A stretch of 6,913 nucleotides of DNA from JAZNBI01 sp045586995 (GTDB lineage Bacteria > Bacillota > Clostridia > Oscillospirales > CAG-272), in contig JAZNBI010000069.1 of the NCBI GenBank assembly GCA_045586995.1, positions 1-6,913 of the forward strand. The letters are read 5' to 3'. This document shows positions 1 to 5,797 of this stretch, piece by piece. The translations under genes and the position numbers were made by a program. The notes under the pieces are model-generated. The model made no database searches and was not told where the DNA came from. It saw only the letters and a program-made list of their open reading frames with translations. Within the stretch, counting starts at the first letter, position 1. Every line of letters starts with the position of its first letter.

Positions 1-412
1 CGCGCTTACGGTTCTGGTAAAAAAGGATGGTCCCGCTTGTCATTTGGGTACGGATTCTTGCTTTAATGATGACGTTTATATCAGCGATGAAATCAGCGAG
101 TTTTCACTTGAAGGGTTGATGCAGCTTATATACGGCAGAAAAATCGACAAAAAAGAGGGCTCTTATACAACCTATTTGTTTGAAAAAGGACTTGATAAGA
201 TACTCAAAAAGGTTGGAGAGGAGTCTACCGAGGTCATTATTGCAGGCAAGGCGGGGGATAAGAAGGAAACTATATATGAAATTGCAGACCTTGCTTATCA
301 CGTTATGGTGCTTATGACGGAAATGGGTATTTCGCTTCACGATATATACGAGGAGCTTGCGTCGCGTCATGTCATCGACCACAAGGTAAAGCAGGAGAAA
401 ATGACAAAATGA
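1..412 (+). CDS. hisIE: Phosphoribosyl-AMP cyclohydrolase / phosphoribosyl-ATP pyrophosphatase, 3' part (HisIE)
   Basis: This is a bifunctional histidine-synthesis enzyme that hydrolyses phosphoribosyl-ATP to phosphoribosyl-AMP (HisE part) and opens the adenine ring (HisI part) in the cytoplasm. The gene is cut by the left edge: the frame is open from base 2 with no start in view, and 136 residues remain. Residues 10-21 of the visible part (GPACHLGTDSCF) are the end of the HisI domain, with the cysteines C13 and C20 that bind zinc in this family. After a short linker (about 22-37), the HisE domain runs from about 38 to the end. It has the all-alpha, MazG-like metal-binding motif GEESTEV (72-78) and EIADLAYHVMVL (93-104). 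A TTG at 44 could be read as a start, but the conserved HisI residues before it show the gene continues upstream. Its stop overlaps the next gene by 4 bases (ATGA, 409-412), which suggests translational coupling in a his operon. Confidence 0.95.
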   Translation, partial: ALTVLVKKDGPACHLGTDSCFNDDVYISDEISEFSLEGLMQLIYGRKIDKKEGSYTTYLFEKGLDKILKKVGEESTEVIIAGKAGDKKETIYEIADLAYHVMVLMTEMGISLHDIYEELASRHVIDHKVKQEKMTK

Positions 413-1221
413 CGTTGTATAATCTGCACACTCACACAAATTATTGCGACGGCAAAAGCAGTGCTGCGGAAATGGCACGGACGGCATATGAAAAGGGATT
501 TTCGGCGCTCGGCTTTTCTTCGCACGGATATACCCCGTTTGATGTGTCTTGGTGTATGCATTCGGACAAGCTTAATTCCTATATCAATGAGATTTCGGAG
601 TTGAAGCGGGAATATAAAGGACGAATGGATATATATCTGGGCCTGGAACGCGATTTGTATTCCGAAATTGACGGCTTTAAATATGATTTTGTGATTGGCG
701 GTGTGCATTATGTCAATTTCGATGGCAAGATGCTTGCGGTTGACGAAAGCGCCGATATCTTTTCAGATATTGTAAAAAGGTATTTCGGCGGAGATGCTAT
801 GGGCTTTGTAAAAGCTTATTACCGAGAGGTGTCTAAGCTTGCCTCTCGCGATGATATCGATATAGTGGCGCATTTTGACCTTATTACAAAATTCAATTCC
901 ATTAATCCTATGTTTGACGAAAGCTCGGCTGAATATCAAAAAGCGGCGCTCTGCGCGCTTGATGCCTTTTGCGGAACCGATAAAATTTTTGAAATCAACA
1001 GCGGCGCATTTATTAGGGGCTTGCGTTCTCAGATGTATCCTGCGGACTTTTTGCTTAAGGAAATCAACAAAAGGGGATTTGGCATTGTAATTTCGGGAGA
1101 TTGTCATTCTTCGAGCGAGCTTGGCGCGTATTTTAATGAGGCGGTGGATTTTGCCGCTGCCTGCGGATTTAAATATATTAACGTTCCGACTGCAAACGGC
1201 TTCGAAAAACAACGAATATAA
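409..1221 (+). CDS. hisJ: Histidinol-phosphatase, PHP family (HisJ/HisK type)
   Basis: This enzyme removes phosphate from L-histidinol phosphate, the penultimate step of histidine synthesis. The 270-residue length fits the monofunctional PHP-type phosphatases of Firmicutes, which are unrelated to the HAD-type HisB of enterobacteria. The metal-binding residues expected of a PHP barrel are present in order: HTH at 7-9, D14, H39 in SSHG, E80 in GLE, H100 in GVHY, H155 in AHFDL, and D231 with H233 in SGDCHS. These would hold the metal cluster. The ATG overlaps the hisIE stop (ATGA), with an AGGAG at 393-397 about 11 bases upstream. It is probably the last gene of the histidine operon, since a strong hairpin follows within 20 bases. 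PHP proteins also include other phosphoesterases, but overlap with hisIE makes the histidine role likely. The symbol follows Bacillus; hisK is used in other genera. Confidence 0.93.
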   Translation: MTLYNLHTHTNYCDGKSSAAEMARTAYEKGFSALGFSSHGYTPFDVSWCMHSDKLNSYINEISELKREYKGRMDIYLGLERDLYSEIDGFKYDFVIGGVHYVNFDGKMLAVDESADIFSDIVKRYFGGDAMGFVKAYYREVSKLASRDDIDIVAHFDLITKFNSINPMFDESSAEYQKAALCALDAFCGTDKIFEINSGAFIRGLRSQMYPADFLLKEINKRGFGIVISGDCHSSSELGAYFNEAVDFAAACGFKYINVPTANGFEKQRI

Positions 1222-1239
1222 TTCAAGTAAAAGTATAAA

Positions 1240-1281
1240 CAGTGCATAAATATTAGCATTTATGCACTGCTTATGTTTGTT
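1240..1281 (+). terminator. Terminator-like hairpin after the histidine operon
   Basis: A perfect 12-bp inverted repeat (1240-1251 with 1258-1269) encloses a 6-base loop, 18 bases past the hisJ stop. The following bases (CTTATGTTTGTT) are only moderately T-rich and the stem has 5 G-C pairs, so it is a weak rather than textbook intrinsic terminator. Its position at the end of the operon supports the role. Its arms contain TGCATAAAT, the same word that lies in the arginine operator downstream, so a protein-binding role on DNA is an alternative. Confidence 0.5.
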
Positions 1282-1289
1282 ATAACAAA
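1276..1289. repeat. 14-bp perfect palindrome in the argG upstream region
   Basis: TTTGTTATAACAAA reads the same on both strands. It lies 67 bases upstream of the ARG box and just past the hairpin. Perfect palindromes of this size in an intergenic gap can be operators, but the sequence is AT-rich and matches no site I recognise. The role is unknown. Confidence 0.3.
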
Positions 1290-1354
1290 AATAGATACTG
1301 TCGACGAAATAATATTGTCTAATATGCAGAAAAAATGAAAATGATACAAAAACT

Positions 1355-1372
1355 ATTGCATAAATATTCAAT
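1355..1372 (-). promoter_or_regulatory. ARG box (predicted ArgR/AhrC operator)
   Basis: On the + strand, 1357-1370 reads TGCATAAATATTCA. This is one mismatch from the symmetric core TGAAT-N4-ATTCA of arginine-repressor boxes. Read on the minus strand it is TGAATATTTATGCAAT, which fits the B. subtilis AhrC consensus as I recall it (CATGAATAAAAATKCAAK) in all core positions. It differs only in the AT spacer and the two outer bases. It covers the -35 region of the argG promoter, the usual place for repression by arginine-bound ArgR/AhrC. The repressor gene is not in the window, so regulation is inferred from the site and the operon content. Confidence 0.65.
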
Positions 1373-1384
1373 ATATGCTATAAT
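1356..1384 (+). promoter_or_regulatory. Promoter of the argGJB operon (sigma-A type, extended -10)
   Basis: A consensus -10 hexamer TATAAT (1379-1384) is preceded by TG one base upstream (1376-1377), giving an extended -10. With exactly 17 bases of spacing the -35 is TTGCAT (1356-1361), matching the consensus TTGACA only in TTG. An extended -10 can compensate for this. Transcription should start near 1390-1392, leaving a leader of about 36 bases before argG. The -35 element lies inside the predicted arginine operator, so repressor binding would directly block RNA polymerase. Confidence 0.75.
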
Positions 1385-1388
1385 AATG

Positions 1389-1409
1389 GCATAAATAAAG
1401 CTTTTATGC
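1389..1409. repeat. Inverted repeat at the argG transcription start and leader
   Basis: GCATAAA (1389-1395) and TTTATGC (1403-1409) form a 7-bp perfect inverted repeat with a 7-base spacer. It lies between the -10 box and the argG ribosome binding site. As RNA it would be a small AT-rich hairpin ending 5 bases before GGAGGA, and its left arm may be partly missing from the transcript if initiation is near 1391. As DNA its arms repeat the ARG-box word GCATAAA, so it may be an auxiliary repressor site. Confidence 0.4.
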
Positions 1410-1414
1410 AATAT

Positions 1415-1420
1415 GGAGGA
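1415..1420 (+). promoter_or_regulatory. Ribosome binding site that fixes the argG start
   Basis: GGAGGA is followed by 6 bases and then ATG at 1427. An in-frame ATG at 1406 lies upstream of this site and would put it inside the coding sequence. Translation from 1406 would add the seven non-conserved residues MQYGGII, so 1427 is the better start. Confidence 0.88.
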
Positions 1421-1426
1421 ATAATT

Positions 1427-2650
1427 ATGAATAAAAATGAAATAAAAAAGGTTGTACTCGCATACTCCGGAGGACTTGATACTTCGATTATTATCCCGTG
1501 GTTGAAGGAGAATTATAATAATTGCGAGGTTATTGCCGTTGCAGGTAACGTCGGACAGGCAGATGAGCTTGAGGGACTTGAGGAAAAAGCAATAAAAACA
1601 GGTGCATCTAAAATATACATCGAGGACCTTACCGATGAATTTGTAGATGATTTTATAATTCCTACCGTAAAGGCAGGCGCACTCTACGAAGAATATATGC
1701 TCGGTACTTCATTTGCGCGTCCGGTTATCGCAAAACGCCTTGTTGAAATCGCTCTTGCCGAGGGTGCGGATGCGATTTGCCACGGATGCACGGGAAAGGG
1801 AAATGACCAGGTAAGATTTGAGCTTACGGTAAAGCATTTTGCTCCCGAAATGAAGATCATCGCTCCGTGGAGAGAATGGAGCATTAAATCCCGTGAAGAA
1901 GAAATAGAATATGCAGAAGCGCATAAGATCCCGCTTAAGATAAACCGCGAAACCAACTATTCGAAGGATAAAAATCTCTGGCATTTAAGTCACGAGGGAC
2001 TTGACCTCGAGGATACGGGCAATGAGCCGACCTATGAAAAGAAGGGCTTTTTGGAAATGGGCGTTTCTCCTATTGACGCTCCCGATAAACCCACGTATAT
2101 TACGATCGATTTTTGTGAAGGCGCTCCCGTTGCGCTTAACGAGCAGAAGATGAGCGCAAAAGAAATTATTCTCAACCTCAATAAGCTTGGCGGCGAAAAC
2201 GGAATAGGACTTCTTGACATCGTTGAGAACCGTCTTGTAGGTATGAAATGCCGTGGCGTTTATGAAACTCCCGGAGGAGCAATACTTTATTTCGCGCACA
2301 ACTATCTCGAAACCATCTGCCTTGATAAAATGACAGCGCACAAGAAGCAGGAGCTTTCCATCTGCTTTGCCGATCTGGTTTATAACGGTCAGTGGTACAC
2401 TCCTTTGCGCGAAGCATTGTCTGCATTTGTTGATAAAACACAGGAAAAGGTTACGGGTAAGGTTAAATTAAAGCTTTACAAGGGTAATATTATCAAGGCG
2501 GGCGTTTGGAGTCCTTATACTCTTTATTCCGAGGAAATAGCTACATTCGGTGAGAGCGACTATAATCAAAAGGATTCCGAAGGATTTATCAATTTGTTCG
2601 GACTTCCCATCAAGGTTCAGGCGCTTGTTGATCAGAAAAATCAGAAATAA
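1427..2650 (+). CDS. argG: Argininosuccinate synthase
   Basis: This enzyme joins citrulline and aspartate using ATP to give argininosuccinate, AMP and pyrophosphate, the penultimate step of arginine synthesis in the cytoplasm. The 407-residue length from ATG 1427 is normal for the family, which works as a homotetramer. The N-terminal nucleotide-binding domain has the PP-loop AYSGGLDTS (12-20), followed by the second signature GCTGKGNDQVRFE (120-132), which includes the residues that contact substrates. The synthetase/multimerisation domain and C-terminal helix follow without interruption. It is the first gene of an argG-argJ-argB operon, with an ARG box over its promoter. Its usual partner argH (argininosuccinate lyase) does not follow. 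Instead argJ starts 27 bases downstream. Confidence 0.97.
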   Translation: MNKNEIKKVVLAYSGGLDTSIIIPWLKENYNNCEVIAVAGNVGQADELEGLEEKAIKTGASKIYIEDLTDEFVDDFIIPTVKAGALYEEYMLGTSFARPVIAKRLVEIALAEGADAICHGCTGKGNDQVRFELTVKHFAPEMKIIAPWREWSIKSREEEIEYAEAHKIPLKINRETNYSKDKNLWHLSHEGLDLEDTGNEPTYEKKGFLEMGVSPIDAPDKPTYITIDFCEGAPVALNEQKMSAKEIILNLNKLGGENGIGLLDIVENRLVGMKCRGVYETPGGAILYFAHNYLETICLDKMTAHKKQELSICFADLVYNGQWYTPLREALSAFVDKTQEKVTGKVKLKLYKGNIIKAGVWSPYTLYSEEIATFGESDYNQKDSEGFINLFGLPIKVQALVDQKNQK

Positions 2651-2664
2651 TTTTAATTTGCTTT

Positions 2665-2670
2665 GAGGAG
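2665..2670 (+). promoter_or_regulatory. Ribosome binding site that fixes the argJ start
   Basis: GAGGAG lies 7 bases before ATG 2678. A longer reading from TTG 2663 would put this site inside the gene and add only five residues, so ATG 2678 is preferred. The resulting N-terminus MNIIDGGVCAPKGF fits the family. Confidence 0.85.
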
Positions 2671-2677
2671 AATATGC

Positions 2678-3892
2678 ATGAATATTATAGACGGAGGCGT
2701 ATGTGCGCCGAAGGGCTTTACTGCCGCCGGAATATACTGCGGTATTCGTAAAAATAAATCAAAAAAAGACTTAGCGCTTATTTACAGTAATAAAAAGGCA
2801 AATGCCGCCGCTGTGTATACTCGTAATTTGGTTTGCGGCGCACCGTTGACGGTTACCAAAAATCATATTTCCGACGGATTTGCTCAAGCTATCATATGTA
2901 ACAGCGGAAATGCGAATACCTGCAACGCGAATGGTATAGAGATTGCCGAAAAAACGAGTGAGCTTTTGGCAAATGCCTTAAATATAAACGCAAGCGATGT
3001 TATCGTAGCATCAACAGGCGTTATAGGACAACCGTTGGATATTACTCCTATCAAAAACGGAATTCCGACGCTTGTTTCGAGCTTGGACGAAAAAAACAGT
3101 GTGTCTGCGGCAGAAGGAATTATGACCACGGATACTGTTAAAAAGGAAATTGCGATAAGCTTTACGATAGGCGGCAAAGAGTGCCGTATAGGAGGAATTG
3201 CAAAGGGCTCGGGTATGATAAATCCCAATATGGCAACAATGCTTGTGTTTATCACTACCGACGTAGCCATTACCACCGAAATGCTTCAAAAGGCGCTTTC
3301 CAATGATATTGCCAATACCTTTAATATGCTGAGCGTTGACGGAGATACCTCTACTAACGATATGGTTGCTATTATGGCGAACGGAAGCGCGCAAAATCCA
3401 ATAATCGATTCCGAGGGGGAAGCTTTTTCGGAGTTTATGAAGGCGCTCAATACGGTTACGATATATCTCTGCCGTATGATAGCGGGCGACGGAGAGGGCG
3501 CTACAAAGCTTCTTGAATGTCAGGTGAGCGGAGCTAAAACCTTGATAGATGCTAAAAAAGCCGCTAAATCGGTTATTATGTCCTCGCTCTTTAAGGCGGC
3601 AATGTTCGGTGCGGATGCAAATTGGGGACGCGTGCTTTGCGCTTTGGGATATAGCGGAGCGGATATTGACGTTACAAAAATAGACGTTGCTTTTTCGTCG
3701 CTTGAAGGCACTGTTGAGGTTTGCAAAGACGGCGCGGGAATACCTTTCTCGGAGGAAAAAGCCAAAAAGGTTCTGAGTGAGAAGGAAATAAAGGTTTTGA
3801 TAGCTCTTAACGACGGCGAAGCCGATGCTACCGCGTGGGGATGCGATTTGACCTATGATTACGTTAAAATAAACGGTGATTATCGTACATAA
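2678..3892 (+). CDS. argJ: Glutamate N-acetyltransferase (ornithine acetyltransferase), ArgJ
   Basis: ArgJ moves the acetyl group from N-acetylornithine to glutamate, releasing ornithine and remaking N-acetylglutamate. Many members also acetylate glutamate from acetyl-CoA, but which type this is cannot be told from sequence by eye. The 404-residue length is typical. It is an Ntn-type self-cleaving enzyme: the motif KGSGMINPNMATML (176-189) contains the scissile Ala186-Thr187 bond. Thr187 becomes the nucleophile at the start of the beta chain, giving alpha 1-186 and beta 187-404. The oxyanion-hole pair is T113-G114 in STGVIG. The C-terminus ATAWGCDLTYDYVKIN followed by GDYRT is the conserved family ending, so the gene is complete. 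It sits between argG and argB with short gaps and good ribosome binding sites, and argC, its common upstream partner, is absent here. Confidence 0.97.
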   Translation: MNIIDGGVCAPKGFTAAGIYCGIRKNKSKKDLALIYSNKKANAAAVYTRNLVCGAPLTVTKNHISDGFAQAIICNSGNANTCNANGIEIAEKTSELLANALNINASDVIVASTGVIGQPLDITPIKNGIPTLVSSLDEKNSVSAAEGIMTTDTVKKEIAISFTIGGKECRIGGIAKGSGMINPNMATMLVFITTDVAITTEMLQKALSNDIANTFNMLSVDGDTSTNDMVAIMANGSAQNPIIDSEGEAFSEFMKALNTVTIYLCRMIAGDGEGATKLLECQVSGAKTLIDAKKAAKSVIMSSLFKAAMFGADANWGRVLCALGYSGADIDVTKIDVAFSSLEGTVEVCKDGAGIPFSEEKAKKVLSEKEIKVLIALNDGEADATAWGCDLTYDYVKINGDYRT

Positions 3893-3911
3893 TTGATTTG
3901 CGGAGGGAAAT

Positions 3912-4775
3912 ATGGAGCTTACAAATACACAAAGAGCAAAAATACTTGTAGAAGCGCTTCCGTATATACAAAAGTATTATAATAAAATTCTCGTGGTTAA
4001 ATATGGCGGCAACGCAATGATAAGCCAAGAGCTGCGAGAGGCGGTAATGAGCGATATAGTTTTGCTGTCCTTGATTGGAGTAAAGGTGGTTTTAGTTCAC
4101 GGCGGCGGTCCGGAAATAACCGAAATGCTTTCACAAGTCGGAAAGAAAACCGAATTTATAGACGGACTTCGCGTTACCGATAAGGAAACCGCGGATATTG
4201 TTCAGATGGTTCTTGCGGGCAAGATAAACAAGAATCTTGTAAATATGCTTGAGCATAACGGCGGCAAGGCAGTCGGACTTTGCGGCATAGACGCGCATAT
4301 GATAAAGGCGCGTAAAAAGGATGAGCGACTCGGCTTTGTCGGAGATATTATTTCGACCGACCCCACTTTGATTTTTGATATGCTGGAAAAGGGATATATT
4401 CCTGTAATTTCAACTGTCGGCTGTGATGACGAGGGCAATTCGTATAACATTAACGCAGATACTGCCGCAGCAAAAATCGCGGGAGCGTTGGGCGCCGAAA
4501 GTTTAATTACTCTTACCGATACGAGCGGAATTTTGCGCGACCGCAACGATGAAAGCTCACTTATTCGCGTAGTCGATGTCAGCGAAGCTCCTGAGCTTAT
4601 TTCCGAGGGCATTATTTCGGGCGGAATGATACCAAAGGTTGAATGTTGTATAGAAGCGATACGCCGCGGAGTTAAGCGCGTATTTATTATAGACGGAAGA
4701 ATTCCGCACTCGATACTTATAGAGGTTTTGACCGATGAGGGTATAGGAACAATGTTCCGCTCTACAGGTCATTAA
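3912..4775 (+). CDS. argB: N-acetylglutamate kinase, probably arginine-inhibited
   Basis: This enzyme phosphorylates N-acetylglutamate with ATP, the second step of arginine synthesis. The 287-residue amino-acid-kinase fold shows the phosphate-binding lysine in VVKYGGNAM (K30), the glycine-rich HGGGPEI (63-69), the substrate arginine in GLRVTD (R87), NINADTAAAKIA (179-190) with N181 and D183, and K242 in GGMIPKVE. An extra N-terminal helix (about residues 5-23) precedes the kinase core. The C-terminal stretch H266...E271...GIGT (277-280) matches the arginine-site signature of the feedback-inhibited hexameric kinases. E. coli-type insensitive enzymes lack this helix. Feedback inhibition by arginine is therefore inferred. 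The start ATG has GGAGG at 3902-3906 with 5 bases of spacing, 19 bases after argJ. It is the last gene of the operon, and its stop codon directly abuts the terminator. Confidence 0.97.
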   Translation: MELTNTQRAKILVEALPYIQKYYNKILVVKYGGNAMISQELREAVMSDIVLLSLIGVKVVLVHGGGPEITEMLSQVGKKTEFIDGLRVTDKETADIVQMVLAGKINKNLVNMLEHNGGKAVGLCGIDAHMIKARKKDERLGFVGDIISTDPTLIFDMLEKGYIPVISTVGCDDEGNSYNINADTAAAKIAGALGAESLITLTDTSGILRDRNDESSLIRVVDVSEAPELISEGIISGGMIPKVECCIEAIRRGVKRVFIIDGRIPHSILIEVLTDEGIGTMFRSTGH

Positions 4776-4819
4776 AAAAACGAACTCCATTGTTTAACTA
4801 AACAATGGAGTTCGTTTTT
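4776..4819. terminator. Bidirectional intrinsic terminator between convergent operons
   Basis: A perfect 16-bp inverted repeat (4781-4796 with 4799-4814) has a 2-base centre, so the real loop will be a little larger. It is flanked by five A (4776-4780) and five T (4815-4819), so the RNA from either strand ends in a U tract. It begins directly after the argB stop and ends 2 bases before the stop of the minus-strand gene. It therefore serves both operons and limits convergent read-through. Confidence 0.95.
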
Positions 4820-4821
4820 AG

Positions 4822-5775
4822 TTATCCCGACACCTCTAAACGAAGCACCTGCCAATTTGAAAATCCTTTTGACAACATAATTGATTTTTGGTCTTGCAGA
4901 GTTTTTGGGTTTTGCTCGGCAAGCAATATTCTCATTTTATAATTTTCGATGAAGTATTCTGCGGTGGAGAGAGCGTTTTCAAAGCTCTCGGTATCATAAC
5001 AAAGCTCCGACACGTCAAGCGCAAGAAAATCACACGCAGAATAGATTTTGATAAGCGCAGTTGACGCCGAGGAATCGGCAATAAAACCGTAAGGTATCGC
5101 GACGCCAACAGGAACGGTATCTCCCATGCGGGCTTTTAATTGATGAAGATATTCAAGAGTTTCTTCAATATCTTCACTGTATACAGGAAGTCCGAATATC
5201 AAAATTTCATCGATTCCTTTTTTACTTATCTCGGTCAGAAACGAAATTTCGCATACCCGCGCAAGCTCTCTGTCAAGCGAATCCAAGTCAAACGCCGAGG
5301 ATTCGAAGCAGCCCACTATATATCGGTTTTTGTCGTGCAGCGCGGTGGTGAGGTCGTTCAGAGAGATAAACTGCGAGCAGCTTAAATAATTGAGCCCTTT
5401 TTTGGTCATATTATTTATTGCTTCGGAAGAACAATATATCGCACTCTTTTTATTTAGGTATATAGATACGGCTTTTGTAGACGGTAATTTATTCTTAACA
5501 AGCTCTCCTACGTTGCCGCCTGCGACATTGGAAATATCGATATATGATGCCGTAAGCTCGTGCGGTTGTTTTTGCGTTTGGGAAAGATCCTTGTCCTCCA
5601 AGGCGGCATTAAAATCAATTTCCTTTACCTTGTCGCCGAGAGTCAATCCGAGTATAACGGCGAGAATCGATGAAATCAACACGCAGACAATCACCGCCGT
5701 CACCTTTTTTCCAACGTGAAATTGTTTGATTTTAAAACGGGTTCGATAATATCTCGATTTATACTTCTTTTTCAA
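4822..5775 (-). CDS. Membrane-anchored protein with TIM-barrel-like pattern, function unknown
   Basis: I do not recognise a named family with certainty. The 317-residue product has a very basic N-terminus (eleven Lys/Arg in residues 1-24), one hydrophobic segment (about 25-46) and no cleavage or lipobox motif. It is probably a type II anchor with the rest outside the membrane. A polar linker (47-74) leads to a domain with eight regularly spaced hydrophobic strands: SYIDI (77-81), VSIYL (103-107), YIVGCF (152-157), ILIFGL (191-196), VPVGVAI (221-227), FLALDV (250-255), RILLAE (282-287) and WQVLRLE (308-314). Helical stretches lie between them. This suggests an (alpha/beta)8 barrel such as a glycoside-hydrolase-like domain. 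Acidic residues at strand ends (E158, D254, E257, E287) are candidate active-site residues only by inference. The start is TTG with AAAGG 8 bases upstream. It follows the foldase gene by 22 bases, probably in one operon. Confidence 0.8.
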   Translation of the reverse strand: MKKKYKSRYYRTRFKIKQFHVGKKVTAVIVCVLISSILAVILGLTLGDKVKEIDFNAALEDKDLSQTQKQPHELTASYIDISNVAGGNVGELVKNKLPSTKAVSIYLNKKSAIYCSSEAINNMTKKGLNYLSCSQFISLNDLTTALHDKNRYIVGCFESSAFDLDSLDRELARVCEISFLTEISKKGIDEILIFGLPVYSEDIEETLEYLHQLKARMGDTVPVGVAIPYGFIADSSASTALIKIYSACDFLALDVSELCYDTESFENALSTAEYFIENYKMRILLAEQNPKTLQDQKSIMLSKGFSNWQVLRLEVSG

Positions 5776-5783
5776 TGTATATG

Positions 5784-5790
5784 CCTTTCA
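5784..5790 (-). promoter_or_regulatory. Ribosome binding site supporting a TTG start
   Basis: On the minus strand TGAAAGG is followed by 8 bases and then TTG at 5775-5773. An in-frame stop (TGA) lies just upstream, no ATG or GTG lies between it and the TTG, and the codons after it encode MKKKYKSRYY. The TTG is therefore the only reasonable start for the full membrane anchor. Confidence 0.75.
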
Positions 5791-5797
5791 CACAAAA

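Noticed and set aside
44..412. A separate HisE-only protein starting at TTG 44
   Set aside because: The frame is open to the left edge and the residues before and after 44 form the conserved HisI zinc motif, so this is the tail of a HisI-HisE fusion.
763..1371. A 202-residue minus-strand reading frame
   Set aside because: Most of it is antisense to the well-supported histidinol-phosphatase gene and the rest crosses the terminator hairpin and regulatory gap. It shows no recognisable domain or ribosome binding site.
1406..1426. An earlier in-frame ATG for argG at 1406
   Set aside because: It lies upstream of the GGAGGA at 1415-1420, has no ribosome binding site of its own, and adds seven residues not expected in the family.
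1222..1426. A riboswitch, T-box or peptide-leader attenuator before argG
   Set aside because: The predicted leader from the promoter is only about 36 bases, too short for such elements. No T-box sequence or arginine-rich leader peptide is seen, and the ARG box explains control.
5390..5719. A 109-residue plus-strand reading frame, with others at 5140-5385, 5924-6358 and 6359-6568
   Set aside because: These lie antisense to the two minus-strand envelope genes, whose signal peptide, lipobox and PPIC motifs give a clear coding strand. No operon logic supports the opposite strand.
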